Shown piece after piece: positions 5,222 through 12,597 of a DNA stretch of 20,794 nt. The notes below the pieces were generated by a model that saw only the letters and a list, made by a program, of their open reading frames with translations, searched no databases and was not told the DNA's origin. This stretch comes from JBHAEP01 sp041855665 (GTDB lineage Bacteria > Patescibacteriota > Saccharimonadia > Saccharimonadales > Saccharimonadaceae). The stretch covers positions 1 through 20,794 of the forward strand of contig JBHAEP010000044.1 in assembly GCA_041855665.1 (NCBI GenBank). The letters are read 5' to 3'. How positions within the stretch are numbered: position 1 is the first letter of the stretch; each line of letters begins with the position of its first letter. The position numbers and the translations under genes were made by a program.

Positions 5222-6811
5222 ATGACCTCAAAATCTATCTTATTGGCGGGTATCGCTACTTCTGGAATTTTGGCAATTGCAACTTCTGGCGTGGCTTATG
5301 CTAGCGATGCTTTTAGCTTAAAACCTGTATTAAACGAAACCTTCGACCAAGAGCTTACTCGTGGTTGGGGAGACAGTTGGAGTAAAACCTATGGCAACAT
5401 TTCAGCTGACAATGGTCAAGCTGTTATGACATTAAAGCCGGGTACTCTATATATGACCTATAATAATATCGGTGACGACGAATACGATGCGACTAATTTG
5501 TCATTTGATATGAATCTACCTAAACTTTCTACTGTCGGAACTTCTTATGTTCGCGGTCAGATTATGCGAAATGCTGGTGAAAATACTTTTTACGCGGTAG
5601 CGGTTTCGACTGATGGAAATAAGACTTATTTTCAAATTGAGCGAATTAATAAATCCAAGACTGAAGTTTTGGTCCGTGAAAGGTTAGATGGAATCAGGGC
5701 TGGGGAATCAGTAAAGCTGAGTCTTAATGCGGAAATCGGCGAGCGTGATGAGTTTGTTCAGCTTGACGCTAAAATAGTTCGCGAAAACGAAACTAAGGAA
5801 ATCAGTTTCAAGGATGAAAGTGACAGGCGAATTTTGCGCGGTAAAAGTATAGCAGTGAGCGGCTATCAGTCTCGCGAATCTAGCGAAACTACAGTTCTTC
5901 GAGTTGATAATCTTCAGGCTGGCAAGAAGCTTCACAAGCAAGTTTTACCGGAATGGACTGGGGGAGATATCGACAGAAACCCTGCTGATATTCAATTCTG
6001 GGGAAATCCTGTAGTTGAGGACGATTTTAATGGCGATACTTTAGATTCAAGTCTTTGGAATAATCAAGACACTTGGGTTTCATACGACTGGTCTGATATC
6101 AAGAAAGATAATGTTCGAGTTGAAAATGGTAATCTTGTGATGTCTGCGAAGAAGCTTGACGCGCCGGTCATCAAGCGTAGTGACCCACTTCAAAAAGAAC
6201 GATGGTATTCATCTTCCTATATCAATTCTATTGGTAATTTCTCTCAAGAGTACGGACGATGGGAGATGCGAGCAAAAATGCCAGTGCAACCAGAAACTTC
6301 TGCGGGTCTCTGGTCTGGATTTTGGCTACGAACTGACGAAAAAACTCTACAGGGAGAAGTTGATATAGCAGAAGGCTATGGTACAGTTGGTGATAATGCC
6401 GACCCGAAAGCTATTGCTTATGTAGAGAAAAATGGTAGCATTTCAGATAAAACTGAGGGAACTGTACATTATTCTCAAGCAGGAACTCACAAAAGAGCTT
6501 CTTGGATTCCGCGAACTACAGAAAGTTTGAGGGAAGAATATCATATTTGGGCGGTAGAAAAGACTCCAGCTGGAATTACTTTCTATTTCGACAACAAGCC
6601 GTATCATTTTGTGTCTAGTGAAGACTGTGTAACTAACTCAGGTACAAAGACTACTATGTGCTACAAAGACGCTTTCCCAGAGGGAGCAAAGCTGCATATG
6701 CGTATGATTTTCCAGGTTGGTAATAAATATTGGGGTCTACCTAATGCCAACACTGAAACAAATCCAGAATTGACCGTTGATTATATCAGGGCCTGGGAAT
6801 ATAAAGGTTAA
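5222..6811 (+). CDS. Secreted glycoside hydrolase, family 16
   Basis: 529 residues. Sec signal peptide at 1-28 (MTSKSILLAGIATSGILAIA..., cleavage near VAYASD). Residues about 30-240 form a beta-rich domain (FDQELTRGWGDSWSKTYG ...) that may bind carbohydrate. Residues about 262-529 are a GH16 catalytic domain: VEDDFNGDTLDSSLW, then YGRWEMRAKMP, GLWSGFWLR, and the catalytic motif E379-V-D381-I-A-E384. This is the ExDxxE beta-bulge form found in laminarinases, agarases and related enzymes rather than the ExDxE form of lichenases. YHIWAVEKTPAGITFYFDNK is the usual late GH16 strand pair. Substrate (beta-1,3-glucan or another polysaccharide) cannot be decided. AAGGAAAAG precedes the ATG. It is monocistronic. 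A secreted glycanase in an episymbiont suggests attack on host or biofilm glycan, which is inference. Confidence 0.9.
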   Translation: MTSKSILLAGIATSGILAIATSGVAYASDAFSLKPVLNETFDQELTRGWGDSWSKTYGNISADNGQAVMTLKPGTLYMTYNNIGDDEYDATNLSFDMNLPKLSTVGTSYVRGQIMRNAGENTFYAVAVSTDGNKTYFQIERINKSKTEVLVRERLDGIRAGESVKLSLNAEIGERDEFVQLDAKIVRENETKEISFKDESDRRILRGKSIAVSGYQSRESSETTVLRVDNLQAGKKLHKQVLPEWTGGDIDRNPADIQFWGNPVVEDDFNGDTLDSSLWNNQDTWVSYDWSDIKKDNVRVENGNLVMSAKKLDAPVIKRSDPLQKERWYSSSYINSIGNFSQEYGRWEMRAKMPVQPETSAGLWSGFWLRTDEKTLQGEVDIAEGYGTVGDNADPKAIAYVEKNGSISDKTEGTVHYSQAGTHKRASWIPRTTESLREEYHIWAVEKTPAGITFYFDNKPYHFVSSEDCVTNSGTKTTMCYKDAFPEGAKLHMRMIFQVGNKYWGLPNANTETNPELTVDYIRAWEYKG

Positions 6812-6831
6812 TATACTTTAATCTTAAAATC

Positions 6832-6870
6832 GAGGACTTGCTATATTTTGCGGCAAGTCCTCTTGTTTTT
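6832..6870 (+). terminator. GH16 gene terminator
   Basis: 10-bp stem gaggacttgc (6832-6841) / gcaagtcctc (6853-6862), then TTGTTTTT. Its tail overlaps the -35 of the following tRNA. Confidence 0.85.
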
Positions 6871-6891
6871 GTGGGGAAACTATAATATAAT
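6863..6891 (+). promoter_or_regulatory. tRNA-Gln promoter
   Basis: TTGTTT (6863-6868), 17-bp spacer, TATAAT (6886-6891); a second TATAAT lies at 6881-6886. Confidence 0.65.
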
Positions 6892-6902
6892 TTATGGAGT
6901 AC

Positions 6903-6977
6903 TGGGATGTCGCCAAGTGGTAAGGCAGCGGGTTCTGGTTCCGCCATGCGGGGGTTCGAATCCCTCCATCCCAGCCA
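6903..6977 (+). tRNA. tRNA-Gln (anticodon CTG)
   Basis: Complete cloverleaf: acceptor TGGGATG (6903-6909) pairs with CATCCCA (6967-6973); anticodon stem GCGGG (6928-6932) / TCCGC (6940-6944) with loop TTCTGGT, anticodon CTG at 6935-6937, reading CAG; T arm around GGTTCGAATCC. It starts with U1 as tRNA-Gln does. The discriminator is G6974 and CCA is encoded (6975-6977). The D-arm GCCAAGTGGTAAGGC matches bacterial glutamine tRNAs. Confidence 0.96.
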
Positions 6978-6991
6978 AGTAGAATTTTGCT

Positions 6992-7019
6992 ATCACCTTG
7001 TAATGAGGTGATTTTTATT
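6992..7019 (+). terminator. tRNA-Gln terminator
   Basis: atcacct (6992-6998) / aggtgat (7006-7012) followed by TTTTATTTATT. Confidence 0.75.
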
Positions 7020-7040
7020 TATTGAATATTGAAAAATAAA

Positions 7041-7066
7041 AAATAGCCCAGGTTTTCGGGGCTATT
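7041..7066. terminator. Terminator of the MFS gene (bidirectional)
   Basis: aaatagccc (7041-7049) / gggctattt (7058-7066) with A runs before and T runs after; well placed for the minus-strand transporter ending at 7082. Confidence 0.82.
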
Positions 7067-7081
7067 TTTATTAAAGGTGTG

Positions 7082-8653
7082 TTATTTTTCGCTAATTTTA
7101 TCTGTGATCTTAGGTAGTGCGATTGCTGTAAATATAGCACAAGCTAAAATGATTATTGCGGCAATTAATGCGGCTTGAGAAAGAGCTTCCATCCAAGCTT
7201 GTCTTGCTGCGTAAATGAGGCTATCGGCAGAAGTTGTTTTGTTAAATATCTCGATAGCGATCGACAATGAAGACTTGATTCCTTCGGCGGCATTGCCAAA
7301 TTGAGCTGCTATATCTTGGATATTTTTTGAATATACGCTACTGACAGTTGCCCCCAGTATTGCAATACCCAGAGCGGCACCAAGCTCGCGAGTGGTATCG
7401 TTCATGGCTGATCCCATTCCAGATCGGTTTCGCGGAACTGACGATATGAGAATTTCAGTTGACGGAGCCATAACTGCAGATATACCCATCATCATGATTG
7501 AGATGGTTGCTAATAGATGCCAATAAGTAACATTGGCGTTCCAGGTTGACATCGCAAGGAAGGTTAGAGATACGATTAGAAGACCGATTGAAATTGTTCT
7601 TTTTTGGCCAAATTTTTTCACTATTGATGGAACCATAGGTGAAAAGAACATCATCGGAAGCATTAGAGGAATCATTGCGAACGAAGCCTGTAGGGCGTCC
7701 ATGCCTAGAATTAGCTGGTTCATCTGACTTAGGAAGAAGAACACTCCAGACATTGCGAGGAAAGTTAAGATTAATGTCGTGGTAGCCACTGAGAAGTTGC
7801 GGTTTTTAAACAGATTCATATCAAGCATTGGATGCTTTTGTTTCTTTTCCCAGATTATAAATAACGCCATTGAAATCAATCCACCGATCAGACCAAGTAG
7901 CACTAGCTTGTCGTCAATTCCAGCGGATGGCGCTTCGGTGATTCCGTAAACAATTCCAAAAAGACCAAGTGCGGAAAATAGTCCACCAACCCAATCGATA
8001 GGGGTTTGCTTTTCGTCTTTGGATTCTGGAGTTGTGATGGCAGTGCCAATAATACTAATAGCGGCAACAAGTGCAGAGAAGAAGAATATTGAATGCCATG
8101 AGAAATGAGTGATTAAAAATCCGCTGATGATATTTCCGAACATCATTCCGATTCCAGAGATTGCACTCCAGACAGCAATGGCTTTAGGGCGTTGATTTTT
8201 AGGGAATACATTATTCACAATTGACAATGTTGTCGGCATAACTAATGCACCACCGACTCCCATTATGAGGCGCGAGATGATTAACTCAACGCTAGTTTGG
8301 GCAATAAATCCGGCATACAGAGATCCGAAAAAGAAAATCGCAAGACCGATATAAAGCGCTAAGCGTCGTCCGTATCGATCACCAAAAGCTCCAGCGATAA
8401 ATAGGAGACTGGCAAATATTAGGGTATAGATATTAATAATCCAAGTCATATCTAGCTGACTAAGACCAAGATCTACCTGCATTGACGGCATAGCCATATT
8501 GAGGGAGCTATTGGCAAGCATGACAGCAAGTAGTGATATACATAAAGTGACTAAAATCCACCATCTCTTGGCGTAGATATCGGGATTTATTCCTTCTAGG
8601 TCAATATTCTGGGAATTTTGACTAGAAAGGTTTTTATTCTTTCGTTTAAACAT
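7082..8653 (-). CDS. MFS drug-exporter-type transporter (DHA2, 14 TM)
   Basis: 523-residue proton-driven exporter of the major facilitator superfamily, DHA2-like by length and pattern (probable multidrug or metabolite efflux; substrate unknown). Polar N-terminus (1-30), then hydrophobic helices through to about 515. Motif A is GAFGDRYGRR (88-97) with the conserved Asp at 92; QVDLGLSQLDMTWIINIYTL is typical of the helix 1-2 region. Motif C is degenerate: SGIGMMFGNIISGFL has Asn where antiporters carry GP. AGAGGAAAA before the ATG is the ribosome site. It has its own promoter and terminator and no adjacent regulator gene. It lies near an Erm-like methyltransferase gene, so a role in antibiotic tolerance is possible but not shown. 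Confidence 0.9.
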   Translation of the reverse strand: MFKRKNKNLSSQNSQNIDLEGINPDIYAKRWWILVTLCISLLAVMLANSSLNMAMPSMQVDLGLSQLDMTWIINIYTLIFASLLFIAGAFGDRYGRRLALYIGLAIFFFGSLYAGFIAQTSVELIISRLIMGVGGALVMPTTLSIVNNVFPKNQRPKAIAVWSAISGIGMMFGNIISGFLITHFSWHSIFFFSALVAAISIIGTAITTPESKDEKQTPIDWVGGLFSALGLFGIVYGITEAPSAGIDDKLVLLGLIGGLISMALFIIWEKKQKHPMLDMNLFKNRNFSVATTTLILTFLAMSGVFFFLSQMNQLILGMDALQASFAMIPLMLPMMFFSPMVPSIVKKFGQKRTISIGLLIVSLTFLAMSTWNANVTYWHLLATISIMMMGISAVMAPSTEILISSVPRNRSGMGSAMNDTTRELGAALGIAILGATVSSVYSKNIQDIAAQFGNAAEGIKSSLSIAIEIFNKTTSADSLIYAARQAWMEALSQAALIAAIIILACAIFTAIALPKITDKISEK

Positions 8654-8696
8654 TTTTCCTCTTTTATTTTTTAAAAATTAATTAAACCAAATATCT

Positions 8697-8725
8697 ATTG
8701 TATTACTTTTAGTTAGTTTTGTCGA
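8697..8725 (-). promoter_or_regulatory. MFS gene promoter
   Basis: Minus strand TCGACA (8725-8720), 17-bp spacer, TACAAT (8702-8697). Leader of about 37 nt. Confidence 0.65.
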
Positions 8726-8745
8726 TATTTAATTGTTTGCTCTTA

Positions 8746-8754
8746 TGGTATAAT
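8746..8754 (+). promoter_or_regulatory. gltS extended -10 promoter
   Basis: TGgTATAAT (8746-8754). Predicted +1 about 8761, 3 bases before the ATG at 8764, so essentially leaderless. Confidence 0.7.
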
Positions 8755-8763
8755 GGTTGAGAT

Positions 8764-10128
8764 ATGGAATATGTTTATGCTTTTTTACTTTTGGTTGGAG
8801 CTTTGATTGCGGGTTATCTTTTCGTAAGACTACCTCTGATGCGCCGACTTTTTGTGCCAACTTCATTGGCTGCTGGACTTGTTTTATTGATATTGGGTCC
8901 ACAAATAGCGGGAAAGTATTTTCCTGGTTTTCAGATACCGAGTGAGTTTTACGATATGTGGGCAGTTTTGCCCAAGCATATGATCACTTTGGTGTTTGCT
9001 GCGTTGTTTTTAGGTAAGCCGATTATTAAGATTAAGGATATGTGGCAGCTGGCTGGTCCTCAGGTTGCTTTTGGTCAGACTATTGCCTGGGGGCATTATG
9101 TTGTTGCAGGGCTTTTGACTTTGTTTGTTTTGACTCCTTTTTTCGGAATGCCGTCAATCACCGCTTCGCTTCTAGAAGTTAGTTTTGAAGGAGGGCACGG
9201 AACGGTAGCTGGCATGACTCCTGTATTTCAGGATTTAAATTTTGAAACCGGGCGGCAAATCGCCACTGGGCTAGCAACGGCAAGTCTTATTTCAGCTTTG
9301 TTTTTTGGTATTATTTTGATCAATTGGGGTAGATCTCGAGGTTTAATTGGTGAATCTAATCCGTTAAATATTGCTAGAAATAAAGTCTACTATCATCACA
9401 TTTTAAGTGAAATTCGCGAACAAGGTGTTAGCGTTCGCAGGGTTGTAACTATCCCTAGTTTATTTTCTCATTTTATACTGCTGGGTCTGAGTGTCTTTTT
9501 TGGATGGCTGATTCACCAAGGTCTGCTTCTAATTGAGGCTGCAACCTGGGGTAGGAGCGGGGCTGTGTTTTTTGGCTATGTGCCACTATTTACCTTTGCG
9601 ATGTTTGGTGGAATGATCGCTCAGGCTATCTGGACCAAGTTTGGATTTAAGGTTGTTCGCGAAATCGTAGAGTTAATTTCATCGCTCACTTTAACTCTTT
9701 TAATTATGGCGGCCGTCGGTACTATGTCGTTGGAATTTCTAGTCAATGACGGATTGGTATTCCTGATGCTTTATCTAGCCGGGTGTGTTTGGATTTTGTT
9801 TGCGTTCTTTGTTTTTGGTAAAAGAATGTTTAAGAAATATTGGTTTCAAAATGCGATCATTAGTTTTGGTCAAGGCATGGGAATGACTGCTACAGGACTG
9901 CTTTTTGCTCAAATGGTAGACCCGAAACAGCGAACAAATGCAGTAGAAGCTTTTGGATACAAGCAGTTAATGTTTGAACCTTTTGTGGGTGGCGGAATAG
10001 TTACTGCGCTTTCGATGCCGTTGATTTTGATGCTTGGTTTGCCGATTTTTACTGCGATTTGTGCTGGATTGATGATTTTTTGGATGATTGTTGGCCTGAG
10101 GTTTTTTGGTCGACGCCAGTCTAGTTAA
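8764..10128 (+). CDS. gltS: Sodium/glutamate symporter-like protein (GltS/ESS family)
   Basis: 454-residue inner-membrane carrier of the glutamate:Na+ symporter family. Diagnostic re-entrant-loop motifs appear in both halves: E142-G-G-H-G-T147 followed by VAGM (GGHGT is a GltS hallmark), and SFGQGMGMTATGLLFAQMVDP in the second half. The protein is hydrophobic throughout, with a polar connecting loop (about 190-225). Family members are near 400 residues, so it is slightly long. Glutamate import would suit an amino-acid auxotroph. There is no Shine-Dalgarno and the ATG is 9 bases after the -10 box. The last 162 bases are also read on the opposite strand as the tail of the Erm-like gene; no terminator is visible between the two. 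Confidence 0.85.
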   Translation: MEYVYAFLLLVGALIAGYLFVRLPLMRRLFVPTSLAAGLVLLILGPQIAGKYFPGFQIPSEFYDMWAVLPKHMITLVFAALFLGKPIIKIKDMWQLAGPQVAFGQTIAWGHYVVAGLLTLFVLTPFFGMPSITASLLEVSFEGGHGTVAGMTPVFQDLNFETGRQIATGLATASLISALFFGIILINWGRSRGLIGESNPLNIARNKVYYHHILSEIREQGVSVRRVVTIPSLFSHFILLGLSVFFGWLIHQGLLLIEAATWGRSGAVFFGYVPLFTFAMFGGMIAQAIWTKFGFKVVREIVELISSLTLTLLIMAAVGTMSLEFLVNDGLVFLMLYLAGCVWILFAFFVFGKRMFKKYWFQNAIISFGQGMGMTATGLLFAQMVDPKQRTNAVEAFGYKQLMFEPFVGGGIVTALSMPLILMLGLPIFTAICAGLMIFWMIVGLRFFGRRQSS

Positions 10129-10848
10129 TTCAAATAACTGCACCCATTCTTCGGGTGTTAACTCTGACGGTTTCTTTTCTGGATTGACTTTGGATTGTTC
10201 AAATTTTAGGTTTGTAAAATATTTTTGACGAGAAAAGCATAGTTCTATAAATTGATAAAAATCAGCCAAATCCTTTTGCTTTGTGAGGCTTTTTTCTCTA
10301 AGTTTTAAAGATATTAATGTCGTGTCTACTGCTGGTGGTGGCGTGTAGTCTGTTTTGGATAATTCGGTTATAATTTTCGCTTCGTATAAAGCCGATGCTT
10401 GAGCGCCAAGCATGCTGGTGAAATGTGATTTGGATGGAGTAATCTTTCTGGCGAATTGTCGTTGAACTATTAAAGTTACGGTTTTTGGCGGATTTTTTAG
10501 GTTGATAATTTTTGTTAAAATTTCTGAAGACAAAGCAAAGGGTATATTGCTAAAAATATGAAAATCTCCTCTAGTTGGAAAATTTAATTGCAATATGTCT
10601 TGGTTTAAAATTTTAACTTTTTTATTTGGGCTTAAGTTTTGGGATAGTTTTTCAAACGTCTTGGCCTCTTTTTCTATTGCGTAAACACTTTTTGAGACTT
10701 TAGCAAGCTCGCTAGAGATAATTCCACTACCCGCACCAAGATCAAAAACTATTGAATCTTGGTTAATTTCTGGAATTTTTTTAATTAAAACTGACACTAA
10801 TTTGGGGCTTTTTAGAAAGTGTTGTGAATATGTATGGAGGCGCTTCAT
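9967..10848 (-). CDS. Erm-like rRNA adenine N6-methyltransferase
   Basis: 293 residues, Rossmann-fold SAM methyltransferase of the KsgA/Erm family. It resembles Erm (23S A2058) more than KsgA: YSQHFLKSPKL (7-17) is close to the ErmB opening, motif I is D36-L-G-A-G-S-G42, acidic motif II E59, QDIL at 83-86, and motif IV N101-I-P-F104 (Erm has NIPY, KsgA NLPY or NLPF). The Erm core ends near residue 243. The final 53 residues (241-293), rich in Lys, Arg, His, Asn and Gln, are encoded opposite the 3' end of gltS. The start has no Shine-Dalgarno; the -10 box lies 7 bases upstream. Likely role: rRNA dimethylation giving intrinsic macrolide-lincosamide-streptogramin B tolerance. A divergent KsgA (16S) remains possible; finding a second family member elsewhere in the genome would decide. 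Confidence 0.82.
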   Translation of the reverse strand: MKRLHTYSQHFLKSPKLVSVLIKKIPEINQDSIVFDLGAGSGIISSELAKVSKSVYAIEKEAKTFEKLSQNLSPNKKVKILNQDILQLNFPTRGDFHIFSNIPFALSSEILTKIINLKNPPKTVTLIVQRQFARKITPSKSHFTSMLGAQASALYEAKIITELSKTDYTPPPAVDTTLISLKLREKSLTKQKDLADFYQFIELCFSRQKYFTNLKFEQSKVNPEKKPSELTPEEWVQLFELTRLASTKKPQANNHPKNHQSSTNRSKNRQTKHQNQRHRKRSNYSATHKRFKH

Positions 10849-10855
10849 TGATTAA

Positions 10856-10864
10856 ATTATATCA
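10856..10864 (-). promoter_or_regulatory. Erm-like gene extended -10 promoter
   Basis: Minus strand TGaTATAAT (10864-10856). Predicted +1 at 10849, one base before the ATG: leaderless. Confidence 0.7.
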
Positions 10865-10888
10865 AAAAACTCCAATATGAAATTATAT

Positions 10889-10917
10889 TTGCAAAAAACA
10901 ATAAAACTATGTATAAT
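10889..10917 (+). promoter_or_regulatory. Promoter of the 10929 membrane protein
   Basis: TTGCAA (10889-10894), 17-bp spacer, TATAAT (10912-10917). Predicted +1 about 10924, 5 bases before the ATG. Confidence 0.7.
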
Positions 10918-10928
10918 AATCGATAATT

Positions 10929-11426
10929 ATGGTTTATGTGAATGGTGTTCCAGTACGGAAGAAAATTATGGATTTAGACAGTCGAGCTTTTGTGCGTCTG
11001 GCTTTAGTGGGGTTTGGAGTTGGGGTTTTTGTTTGGCTCTTGGCTTTGATTTTGCAAAAATTTGTTATTAGCCCGCTATTTTGTGATGTTTTGAATCAGG
11101 GTTTGGTCTGTGGTTCTAGTGCGGGAATTGCGGGTAATTTAGCGAGCGTATTTGGATTTTTGGCTGGACTGGCCGCTATTATTAAATTGCCGGTTCATAG
11201 GCATACATTAATACCTCTGTTTTCAATGATTCTACTATGGGGTGCATTTAACTGGATTAATGGATTTAGTTGGATTGCTGCAGCTTTATGGATGGGGGTT
11301 ATGTATCTTTTGGCTTACGCTTTCTTTGGATGGCTGGCTAGGATACGAAGCCGAATTATCTTGCTGATTATCGCTATTTTGGCGATTGTCGCGATTCGTC
11401 TAACTGTATTTTTCGTTTTTAGATAA
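10929..11426 (+). CDS. Polytopic membrane protein, unknown
   Basis: 165 residues, not recognised. About five hydrophobic segments: roughly 22-42, 64-85, 93-109, 113-136 and 142-163. A basic cytoplasmic start (R10-K-K12, R19, R23) and the loop R138-IRSR142 fix the topology. Two cysteines (C52 and C61) lie in the loop between segments 1 and 2, predicted outside, and could form a disulphide. The segment FGFLAGLAAIIKLPVHRH links the second and third helices. Start ATG 10929 is chosen because the -10 box sits 11 bases before it, as with its leaderless neighbours; ATG 10968 is the alternative. It diverges from the Erm-like gene and lies 37 bases before rmuC, which has its own promoter. No function can be assigned. 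Confidence 0.75.
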   Translation: MVYVNGVPVRKKIMDLDSRAFVRLALVGFGVGVFVWLLALILQKFVISPLFCDVLNQGLVCGSSAGIAGNLASVFGFLAGLAAIIKLPVHRHTLIPLFSMILLWGAFNWINGFSWIAAALWMGVMYLLAYAFFGWLARIRSRIILLIIAILAIVAIRLTVFFVFR

Positions 11427-11435
11427 TTTTTAAAC

Positions 11436-11478
11436 ATAACCTAATTCTTGCTATACTAATGCTATGGAATTAGGTTAT
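11436..11478. repeat. 12-bp perfect inverted repeat around the rmuC start
   Basis: ATAACCTAATTC (11436-11447) and its exact reverse complement GAATTAGGTTAT (11467-11478), separated by 19 bp that hold the -10 box and the rmuC ATG. It could be an operator for a dimeric repressor, an AT-rich terminator for the upstream gene (T-rich sequence follows), or a hairpin over the start region. Confidence 0.8.
11449..11457 (+). promoter_or_regulatory. rmuC extended -10 promoter
   Basis: TGcTATACT (11449-11457). Predicted +1 falls on the A of the ATG at 11464: fully leaderless. Confidence 0.7.
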
Positions 11479-12540
11479 TTTATTTTAATTATATTTTTGC
11501 TGTTTAGTCTGACTATGCTTGGCATTATGTTTTTTATTTTCAAAAGCTTAAAGTCGAGCAAAGACCGCTCGGAGCTGGATTATTTAAAGTCCGATTTGAA
11601 TAATTTATCTCAAAGCGTCGAGTCGATGCGCGAATCTCTAACTGGCAGTATTGATCGTAATAATTCGGTCATGAATCAGAGTTTGCAGAGGCAGTTAATG
11701 CAGAGTTCGCGCTTGGTTGAAGATGTTACAGCAAAGCTCGCAAAACTAGACGAAACTAATCGTCGGGTTGTCGATGTGGCTGATGAATTAAAGACTCTTC
11801 AAAATGTACTCTCAAACCCAAAACAGCGTGGAGTTTTTGGTGAGTTTTATTTAAAGAATGTTCTTGAGAATATTTTGCCTCCGGGGCAATTTCAGATGCA
11901 GTATGGTTTTAAGAATGGTGAGATTGTTGATGCTGTTATATTTTTAGAGAAAGGGCAGATTTTGCCGATAGACAGTAAGTTTAGTCTGGAAAACTATAAC
12001 CGAATGATTGAGTCAAAAGATAAAACGGAAAAAGAACGACTTGCCGCTAAGGTTCGTTCTGATTTGAAACTGCGAATCGATGAAACTAGTAAATATATTA
12101 GACGTGATGAAAATACTATGGATTTTGCATTTATGTTTATTCCAAGCGAGGCTCTTTATTATGATCTTTTGATAGGTAGCGTAGGTAGTGGCGCGAGTAG
12201 CCGTGATTTAATTGAGTATGCCTTCAGGGACAAAAGAGTTATTATTGTAAGCCCAACGAGTTTTATGGCGTATTTGCAGACTGTATTACAAGGGCTTCGT
12301 AGTCTTCAGATTGAGGAGCAGGCTAAAGATATTAGGATTCGAGTGGGGCAACTTGGTGTGCACATAGGAAGATTTGAGCAGTATATGCAGAAACTTGGTA
12401 ATACCTTAGGTACTACTGTCAATCATTTCAATAATGCCCATAAAGAGCTTGGTAAAGTTGATAAAGATATACTTAAAATTACTGGAAATAGCTCTGGAGT
12501 AGAGCCACGACTTATCGATAGGCCACAGAAAGATGAATAA
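11464..12540 (+). CDS. rmuC: DNA recombination protein RmuC homologue
   Basis: 358 residues. RmuC limits inversions at short inverted repeats in E. coli and has a PD-(D/E)XK-like nuclease core. N-terminal membrane anchor (about 5-27), then a coiled coil (about 32-115, SDLNNLSQSVESMRESL...), then the RmuC domain (about 120-310). Family landmarks include NPKQRGVFGEFYLKNVLENI (119-138), VDAVIFLEKGQILPIDSKFS with the conserved D of IDSKF, and DFAFMFIPSEALYYDLL. Shorter than E. coli RmuC (475 residues), mainly through a shorter coiled coil and tail. The first codons lie within the right arm of a 12-bp inverted repeat. No Shine-Dalgarno is present. Confidence 0.93.
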   Translation: MELGYFILIIFLLFSLTMLGIMFFIFKSLKSSKDRSELDYLKSDLNNLSQSVESMRESLTGSIDRNNSVMNQSLQRQLMQSSRLVEDVTAKLAKLDETNRRVVDVADELKTLQNVLSNPKQRGVFGEFYLKNVLENILPPGQFQMQYGFKNGEIVDAVIFLEKGQILPIDSKFSLENYNRMIESKDKTEKERLAAKVRSDLKLRIDETSKYIRRDENTMDFAFMFIPSEALYYDLLIGSVGSGASSRDLIEYAFRDKRVIIVSPTSFMAYLQTVLQGLRSLQIEEQAKDIRIRVGQLGVHIGRFEQYMQKLGNTLGTTVNHFNNAHKELGKVDKDILKITGNSSGVEPRLIDRPQKDE

Positions 12541-12542
12541 AA

Positions 12543-12577
12543 AACAACCCTTCCTTTTGGAGGGGTTGTTTTATTTT
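12543..12577. terminator. Bidirectional terminator between rmuC and aquaporin
   Basis: 12-bp stem aacaacccttcc (12543-12554) / ggaggggttgtt (12559-12570), TTTT loop, one wobble; T tract on the plus side and A tract upstream, so it works for both convergent genes. Confidence 0.88.
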
Positions 12578-12597
12578 TAAAGGATTAAGTTTGGTAA

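Noticed and set aside
8757..8945. A 62-codon frame overlapping the start of gltS.
   Set aside because: Out-of-frame shadow of gltS with no ribosome site of its own and atypical Cys/Trp/Phe-rich composition.
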